Below the pieces are notes generated by a model, which saw only the letters and a program-made list of their open reading frames with translations, was not told the DNA's origin and searched no databases. From positions 992,001-1,056,000 of the forward strand of contig NZ_JALGBZ010000001.1 of NCBI RefSeq assembly GCF_023757625.1: a stretch of 64,000 bases of DNA, written 5' to 3'. The stretch's first letter is position 1. Each line of letters opens with the position of its first letter. Source of the DNA: Halomonas sp. S3-1-1 (GTDB lineage: Bacteria; Pseudomonadota; Gammaproteobacteria; Pseudomonadales; Halomonadaceae). Both the position numbers and the translations under genes were made by a program. Shown in pieces: positions 54,444 through 64,000 of this stretch.

Positions 54444-55619
54444 CTACTCGTCGTCGTCATCCATGAAGGCGAGGCTTCCCGCATTGACCAGGTAGGTGAG
54501 CACCGCTGCGGCGCCCTCGAGCTCGAGAACGTCGGCGTACAACGGGGCCGGGTCCGCGATGCGCCGCGCCAGGGGCTCGGTACAGGGCAGGCCGTCGCCG
54601 TCGGCGAACAGCGTGGTCACCCCGGCCTCGGTGCGCCAGGCGATGCGCGAGCCGGGCATGTGGAAAAGCGGCTCGCCGGCGTGTAGTTGCGCGACAAGGT
54701 CTTCTTCACCGAGCGGCTCCTCCAGCGGCATGACCTGATCCATATACTTTGGTTGAGTCATGGCCCGGCCGAACCACTGGGCGAGCTCTTTGGGCTGGTC
54801 CAGCGTCGAGAGGATGAAGTGGCGCATCCGCTCGATGGCGGCGTCGTCGAGCTCGCCGGTATGCTCGGCAGGCGCCATGCCGGCGTCGCTGTAGCGCTGC
54901 GAGCCGGGCAGCTGCTCGCCCAGGTAATCGGCGAACGAGGTGATCGCCTCGTCCGCGGAGAGCGCGCGAAAGCCGACCGAGTACGTCATGCAGTTGTCGG
55001 TCTGGCTCACGCCGTGATGCGCCCAGCCCGGCGGCAGGTAGAGCATGTCGCCCGGGTTCAGCGTCCAGTCGGAATCCGGCTCGATCTCGAAGGTCTCGAG
55101 AATCTTGAGATCGATACCCTGGATGATCGGCGCATCGTCCGGCTGCTTTCCGCCCAGCTGCCAGCGGCGCTGGCCGCGCCCTTGGAGCAGAAATACGTCG
55201 TATTGATCGACGTGGGGGCCGACGCTGCCGCCGGGCGGGGCGTAGCTCACCATGATGTCGTCCAGGCGCCAGCCGGGCAGAAAGTCGAACTCTTTCATCA
55301 GCGCGGCGACGTCGGGAACGTAGTGATCCACCGCTTGAACCAGCAGGCTCCAGTGGCTTGCCGGCAGACGCTCGAAGGTGGCGTCATCGAAGGGCCCGGC
55401 ACTGACCTGCCAGGGGCCGTCCGGGCCTTCCTCCTCGACTAGCCGCGCCTCGACGCCGGGCTCGCAGGCAAGGCCTGCCAGCTCGTCCGGGTCCAGGGGA
55501 CTGACGAAATCCGGAATCGCGCCACGGATCAACAGCGGTTTTTGCTGCCAGTAACTTTTTAAAAACTCTTCCGGCGTCAGATCGCCCAGAAGGGTTAGCG
55601 GCTCGTTTGGGTTACTCAT
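54444..55619 (-). CDS. roxA: Ribosomal protein uL16 arginine hydroxylase (RoxA/YcfD)
   Basis: JmjC-type Fe(II)/2-oxoglutarate oxygenase that hydroxylates an arginine of ribosomal protein L16. ATG 55619 (MSNPNEPLTLLGDLTPEEFL) follows AGGAG, giving 391 residues. The Fe ligands are the His and Asp of GGSVGPHVDQYDVFLLQG and a later His in LPPGWAHHGVSQTDNC. A winged-helix C-terminal part follows. It is adjacent to purB on the same strand, a frequent arrangement in gammaproteobacteria. Confidence 0.95.
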   Translation of the reverse strand: MSNPNEPLTLLGDLTPEEFLKSYWQQKPLLIRGAIPDFVSPLDPDELAGLACEPGVEARLVEEEGPDGPWQVSAGPFDDATFERLPASHWSLLVQAVDHYVPDVAALMKEFDFLPGWRLDDIMVSYAPPGGSVGPHVDQYDVFLLQGRGQRRWQLGGKQPDDAPIIQGIDLKILETFEIEPDSDWTLNPGDMLYLPPGWAHHGVSQTDNCMTYSVGFRALSADEAITSFADYLGEQLPGSQRYSDAGMAPAEHTGELDDAAIERMRHFILSTLDQPKELAQWFGRAMTQPKYMDQVMPLEEPLGEEDLVAQLHAGEPLFHMPGSRIAWRTEAGVTTLFADGDGLPCTEPLARRIADPAPLYADVLELEGAAAVLTYLVNAGSLAFMDDDDE

Positions 55620-55644
55620 GGCGAACTCCTGGTGAGTCGGCGCG

Positions 55645-57712
<2,068 letters not shown>

Positions 57713-57716
<4 letters not shown>

Positions 57717-58837
57717 GCGGCGACCTCGGCGGTGTTCCAGGTCGCGCTGATCACGCCGCCCCCCAGGCAAACGTCACCGTCGTAGAGTACCAGCGACTGG
57801 CCCGGGGTGACCGCCCACTGCGGGTCATCGAAAACGACCTCGACGCCGCCATCGGGAAGGCTGCGAACGACGCAGGGGCAGTCGCTCTGGCGGTAGCGCG
57901 TTTTCGCCGTAAAGCGACCCTCGGCGACCGGCGCCTTGCCGGCGACCCAATCCATCGCCTCGGTGGAGAGCGCGTTGGTATAAAGGTGCTCGTCGGTTTT
58001 GCCCTGGACGACCTGGAGCACGTTGCGATCGAGATCCTTGCCCGCCACGTACCAAGGCTCCTCGGAGTAGTTGGCCAGCCCCCCGATTCCCAGGCCCTGG
58101 CGCTGGCCCAGGGTGTAGTACATCAAGCCCATGTGCTCGCCGATGACATCGCCACTGAGCGTTTCGATTCGGCCTGGCTGGGCGGGCAGGTACTGCTGTA
58201 AGAAGTCCTTGAAGCGGCGCTCACCGATAAAACAGATACCGGTAGAGTCTTTCTTCTTCGCCGTGATGAGATCGAACTCTTCGGCAAGCGCGCGCACGGC
58301 GGACTTTTCGAGCTCACCCACGGGGAAGAGGGTTTTGGCGATCGCGGCTTCCGGTACGGCGTGCAGAAAGTAGCTCTGATCCTTGTTGGTATCGAGCCCC
58401 TTTAAAAGCCGCGGGCGGCCGTCGCGCTCGCCGCGGCGCACGTAGTGGCCGGTGGCGATCAGCTCGGCGCCGAGCATTTTGGCGTAGTCGAGGAAGACCT
58501 TGAACTTGATTTCCCTGTTACACAGGATGTCCGGGTTCGGCGTGCGCCCGGCCTTGTACTCCTCGAGAAAGTGCTCGAAAACGTTGTCCCAGTACTCCGC
58601 GGCGAAGTTGGCGGTATGCAGTTTGATACCGAGTTTGTCGCACACGGCTTGGGCGTCGGCCAGGTCCTCTTTCGCGGTGCAGTACTCGGTGCCGTCGTCT
58701 TCGTCCCAGTTCTTCATGAACAGGCCTTCGACCTCATAGCCCTGTTGCAACAGCAAAAGCGCCGAGACCGACGAGTCGACGCCGCCGGACATGCCGACGA
58801 TCACCTTGCCGTTCGACGTGCTTGGTGTGGATGTCAT
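57713..58837 (-). CDS. mnmA: tRNA-specific 2-thiouridylase MnmA
   Basis: Adds sulfur to the wobble uridine (s2U34) of tRNA Lys, Glu and Gln. ATG 58837 is chosen over ATG 58843 because GAGG then has workable spacing, giving 374 residues. The PP-loop is [19 protein letters not shown]. The two catalytic cysteines are in [14 protein letters not shown] and [11 protein letters not shown]. The start of the hflD gene overlaps its stop. Confidence 0.97.
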
Positions 58838-58907
58838 TGCCATCCTCGTAAAGTGGTATGCAGTTGGGAACGATTATACACGATGCGGCCCAGGCGCTTC
58901 GAGTGGT

Positions 58908-59345
58908 TCACTCGCGGATCACGCAAAGGGGGTAGTGGCGCCCGGCGAGCGCGTCCTCGAGGCGCTTGAGCACCAGCGGGCTGCGTAGCCGGCCGTCACG
59001 TCCGAGGGATTTGACCTCTTCGAGCGTGAGCCAGTGCGTGGCGTGGATGTCGGTGTCCAGCGGCGTGCTGAGCCACTTCTCTGGCGTGGCGATGAAGCCG
59101 TGGCTGTGAAAGGTTTTATCCTGGGTGTGGAACACCTCGAGGCCAAGGTAGTGGCTCAGGCGCACCCGCCAGGCGGTCTCTTCCTCGACCTCGCGCAAGA
59201 TCGCCGCCATCGGGCCTTCGCCGGGCTCGATGTGCCCGGCCGGCTGGTTGAACAGCGTGTGCGGGCCACCGCGCTCCTCCTCGACCATCAGATAGCGCCC
59301 GTCGCGCTCTATAACGCAGGCGGCGGTGGTGTGAATGCGCTTCAT
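58908..59345 (-). CDS. Nudix hydrolase (NudJ-like)
   Basis: A 145-residue pyrophosphohydrolase. The Nudix box starts at GHIEPGEGPMAAILREVEEE with the catalytic Glu residues in REVEEET. NudJ (YmfB) of E. coli, which cleaves thiamine pyrophosphate precursors and nucleotides, is the likely relative and lies in the same neighbourhood (rluE-nudJ-mnmA). It overlaps rluE by 4 bp. Confidence 0.9.
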   Translation of the reverse strand: MKRIHTTAACVIERDGRYLMVEEERGGPHTLFNQPAGHIEPGEGPMAAILREVEEETAWRVRLSHYLGLEVFHTQDKTFHSHGFIATPEKWLSTPLDTDIHATHWLTLEEVKSLGRDGRLRSPLVLKRLEDALAGRHYPLCVIRE

Positions 59346-59992
59346 GAGCGTGGCCCTCGACCTGGTTTCTGACCCGCACGGGGCGTTTGGCCTGGGCGTG
59401 GCTTCTTACCGGGGCGCTGTTTGCCGCCCTTCGCGGCGGGCTTTTGCGGCGCGTGCAGGGTTTCGGTGCGCCACTGGCCCGGGGCCAAAGCGTCGAGGCG
59501 CCAGTGGCCGATGGCCGCGCGAATCAGGCGCAGCGTGGGAAAGCCGACGTGGGCGGTCATACGCCGCACCTGGCGGTTTCGCCCCTCGGTGATGGTGAGC
59601 TCGATCCAACTGGTAATAGGGTGGCGCTTGGGTTCGATGGGTGGAATGCGCTCTGCTACCGCCGGGGCTTTGAGGCGCCGAGCCTTGGCCGGGCGGGTCG
59701 GGCCATCCTTTAGCGTCACCCCCGCCTTGAGCGCGGCGAGCGCCTTGTCGTCGATCTCGCCTTCGAGCTGAACCCAGTAGGTTTTGGGCTGCTTGTGGCG
59801 CGGATGGGTAATCTGGTGGATGAGCGCGCCGTCGTCACAAAGCAGCAGCAGTCCCTCGGAGTCGTAGTCGAGCCGACCCGCGGCGTAGACGCCAGGCACG
59901 TCGATCACGTCAGAGAGCGTGGCGCGCCCCTGGCTATCGGTGAACTGGGACAGCATTTTGTAGGGCTTGTGTAGAAGATAGAGCGTGCTCAT
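59342..59992 (-). CDS. rluE: 23S rRNA pseudouridine synthase (RluE-type) with basic tail
   Basis: Isomerises a uridine of 23S rRNA (U2457 in E. coli for RluE). ATG 59992 (MSTLYLLHKPYKMLSQFTDS) gives 216 residues; the frame is open 57 codons further, without homology. The catalytic Asp is in AGRLDYDSEGLLLLCDDG, and the family motif ITEGRNRQVRRMTAHVGFPT is present. The last ~35 residues are a Lys/Arg/Pro/Gly-rich tail (KPAAKGGKQRPGKKPRPGQT...) that E. coli RluE lacks, likely a disordered RNA-binding extension. Confidence 0.92.
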   Translation of the reverse strand: MSTLYLLHKPYKMLSQFTDSQGRATLSDVIDVPGVYAAGRLDYDSEGLLLLCDDGALIHQITHPRHKQPKTYWVQLEGEIDDKALAALKAGVTLKDGPTRPAKARRLKAPAVAERIPPIEPKRHPITSWIELTITEGRNRQVRRMTAHVGFPTLRLIRAAIGHWRLDALAPGQWRTETLHAPQKPAAKGGKQRPGKKPRPGQTPRAGQKPGRGPRS

Positions 59993-60207
59993 CGGGCTCT
60001 CTTGAAGCGGGGTGAATTTGTCGACAATCACATAAAGGAGTAAAGTGCAGCGCTGAATTACACAAATACTAAACGTTATGATGACACTATCGTCATCGCG
60101 TCGCTTGCATGAAGCGCTTTGATTCGTGGCCAAGCGCCAAGCTTTATCCTGGCCCCGCACCATCGAGCCGCCCGGAAATTTTTAGTCACAGCGAGAAACG
60201 AGGTTAA

Positions 60208-62448
<2,241 letters not shown>

Positions 62449-62468
62449 CGCTCGCTTTAAGGTACACA

Positions 62469-62499
62469 CCCTCGTCCGCTCGGCGGGCGGGGGTTTTTT
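62469..62499 (+). terminator. Terminator of icd
   Basis: An 11-bp stem (62469-62479 with 62483-62493, two G-U pairs) with a TCG loop, then six T. It starts 21 bp after the icd stop. Confidence 0.85.
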
Positions 62500-62664
62500 G
62501 TGCGACTCAGTGTGATAATTTTGTCTTTTCCATGAACCCTTGCTGCGCATGGGCGTCTTAAAGCAAGCCTGCTTGCCACATCATCCGCCTGTCAGCACAG
62601 AGACGATACGCAACGCTTTATGCCCAATCTTGAGAATCCTTGCCTGAACGCTTTGGTGTCAGGC

Positions 62665-62988
62665 ATGACACGCTCGGCGTCGACCGAGCACGACGACGAC
62701 CTGGACGTACAGACGTCAGAGCCCGAACTCGCCCAGCCGCCGCTGTATAAAGTAGTGCTTCACAACGATGACTACACGCCGATGGAGTTCGTCATCGAAA
62801 TACTCCAAGGCTTTTTCAATATGGATAACGAAAAAGCCGTGGAGATCATGCTGGCCGTGCACACCCAGGGCAAAGGGACCTGCGGTATTTTTACTCGCGA
62901 CATCGCCGAGACGAAAAGCCATCAGGTCAACGAATACGCCCGCGAATGCGAGCATCCGCTCATGAGCGATATCGAAGCTGCCGATTGA
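62665..62988 (+). CDS. clpS: ATP-dependent Clp protease adaptor ClpS
   Basis: Adaptor that delivers N-degron substrates to ClpAP. ATG 62665 ([17 protein letters not shown]) gives 107 residues; an in-frame ATG at 62620 would add 15 residues and cannot be excluded, as neither has a strong ribosome binding site. The core [20 protein letters not shown] contains the conserved substrate-pocket Asn-Asp-Asp, followed by [20 protein letters not shown]. It lies directly upstream of clpA, as in most proteobacteria. Confidence 0.95.
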   Translation: MTRSASTEHDDDLDVQTSEPELAQPPLYKVVLHNDDYTPMEFVIEILQGFFNMDNEKAVEIMLAVHTQGKGTCGIFTRDIAETKSHQVNEYARECEHPLMSDIEAAD

Positions 62989-63158
62989 GACAACCCCGGA
63001 CAACGCGTGAAAGCGCCCCGGTAAACGTTGAAAAAAAGTGGCAGTGGGGCTTGCAAGCGGGGCATTTGTACCCGATGTTGAAAGTGCCGGTCGATTAAAC
63101 TGATCCGACGCAAGTCCCGGGTGAATACGCCCCGGGGAGTAGCGAAAAGGGGACTGCC

Positions 63159-64000
63159 ATGCTGAGCAAAGAACTTGAACTGACCCTGAACACGGCCTTT
63201 ACCGTGGCTCGCTCAAAGCGCCACGAGTTTATGACCGTCGAGCACCTGCTTTTAGCGCTTCTGGATAACGCTTCCGCCGTCGATGTGCTGAAAGCGTGCG
63301 GGGCCAATCTCGACAAGCTGCGGTCCGATCTGCAGGATTTCATCAATTCGACCACGCCACTGATTCCCGAAGGCCAGAGCGAGCGCGAAACGCAGCCGAC
63401 GCTTGGCTTTCAACGCGTGCTTCAGCGCGCGGTTTTTCACGTACAGTCATCGGGTAAAAGCGAAGTCAGCGGTGCCAACGTGCTCGTGGCCATCTTCTCC
63501 GAGCAGGAGAGCCAGGCCGTCTACTTCCTGAAACAGCAAAACGTGGCGCGGGTCGACGCCGTCAACTACATCGCCCACGGCATTTCCAAGGTATCCGGTC
63601 ACAATTCATCGAATACATCTTCTCAGCAGGAGGGTGACGATGTGGAAGAAGCCAGTGCCGAAGGCGGCGCACACCCGCTGACCGGCTACGCCACCAACCT
63701 CAACGAGCAGGCGCGCCTTGGCAAGATCGACCCGCTGATCGGGCGTGATCACGAGCTCGAGCGCGTGGTACAGATTCTCGCCCGCCGGCGCAAGAACAAC
63801 CCGCTTTTGGTCGGTGAAGCTGGCGTGGGCAAGACCGCGATCGCCGAAGGCTTGGCCAAGCGCATCGTCGAAGAAGACGTGCCGGACGTCATCGCCGACG
63901 CCGTGGTCTACTCACTCGACATGGGCGCGCTGCTCGCCGGTACCAAGTACCGTGGCGATTTCGAGAAGCGTCTGAAAAGCCTTCTGGGTGAGCTCAAAAA
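63159..64000 (+). CDS. clpA: Clp protease ATPase subunit ClpA, N-terminal part (runs off the window)
   Basis: AAA+ unfoldase of ClpAP. ATG 63159 follows AAAAGGGG, and 280 codons are visible. The N-terminal ClpS-binding repeat domain reads [20 protein letters not shown] and [16 protein letters not shown]. After a Ser/Gln/Glu-rich linker the first AAA+ domain starts ([20 protein letters not shown]), with Walker A in [20 protein letters not shown]. The sequence continues past base 64000. Confidence 0.97.
   Translation, partial: MLSKELELTLNTAFTVARSKRHEFMTVEHLLLALLDNASAVDVLKACGANLDKLRSDLQDFINSTTPLIPEGQSERETQPTLGFQRVLQRAVFHVQSSGKSEVSGANVLVAIFSEQESQAVYFLKQQNVARVDAVNYIAHGISKVSGHNSSNTSSQQEGDDVEEASAEGGAHPLTGYATNLNEQARLGKIDPLIGRDHELERVVQILARRRKNNPLLVGEAGVGKTAIAEGLAKRIVEEDVPDVIADAVVYSLDMGALLAGTKYRGDFEKRLKSLLGELK

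Overview
The window is a piece of a chromosome from a moderately GC-rich gammaproteobacterium, most likely Halomonas or a close relative (Halomonadaceae). The inference rests on the mix of genes: gltR-gtrS-gtsABCD sugar uptake, monomeric isocitrate dehydrogenase, Pseudomonas-type isocitrate lyase, roxA-purB-hflD-mnmA order, slyD, clpS-clpA, and the general protein style. No rRNA or CRISPR array is present. Two tRNA genes (Ala-GGC, Glu-UUC) follow gltX.

Layout. 1-1737: end of a catalase gene and dusA. 1738-7850: an accessory region beginning just upstream of the 5' end of dusA. It holds relics of a prophage or genomic island: an S24-type repressor remnant, a decayed umuC, P2-like tail gene U and D fragments and an IS3 transposase fragment. 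It also holds a clearly AT-rich block (2332-5128) with an amber-interrupted gene, a four-helix membrane protein and an orphan gene, and a precise 500-bp tandem duplication carrying two small secreted cysteine proteins. 7981-9600: small envelope proteins and an XRE regulator. 9858-11636: gltX and the tRNAs. 11637-12365: a long intergenic stretch with two facing DnaA-box-like sequences.

12366-25997 is a TCA-cycle block: gltA (reverse) diverges from sdhCDAB-sucAB-lpd-sucCD. It supplies citrate synthase, succinate dehydrogenase, the 2-oxoglutarate dehydrogenase complex and succinyl-CoA synthetase. Isocitrate lyase (52.6-54.2 kb) and monomeric NADP-isocitrate dehydrogenase (60.2-62.4 kb) lie further on. 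The sucB product carries two lipoyl domains. Promoter-like sequences for gltA and for sdhC can be read in the divergent gap.

26-34.8 kb holds a glycosyltransferase with a flippase-like membrane partner, a CopG-type regulator with a PHB-depolymerase-family esterase, RNase II, a HAD phosphatase and an OFA-type MFS transporter. 35-45 kb is a glucose-type uptake locus: a two-component system followed by a binding-protein ABC transporter (gtsABCD). ycjXF and a hexose-6-phosphate mutarotase sit beside it. 45-52.3 kb contains small membrane proteins, a large DUF1266-like protein, an NlpC/P60 lipoprotein, an MFS exporter followed closely by NikR, SlyD and a SlyB-like lipoprotein. 52.6-64 kb is housekeeping: aceA, roxA, purB, hflD, mnmA, a Nudix hydrolase, an RluE-type pseudouridine synthase, icd, clpS and the start of clpA, which runs off the end.

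The part most likely to hold something undescribed is 2351-6825. Most of the rest is ordinary core genome with good family matches.
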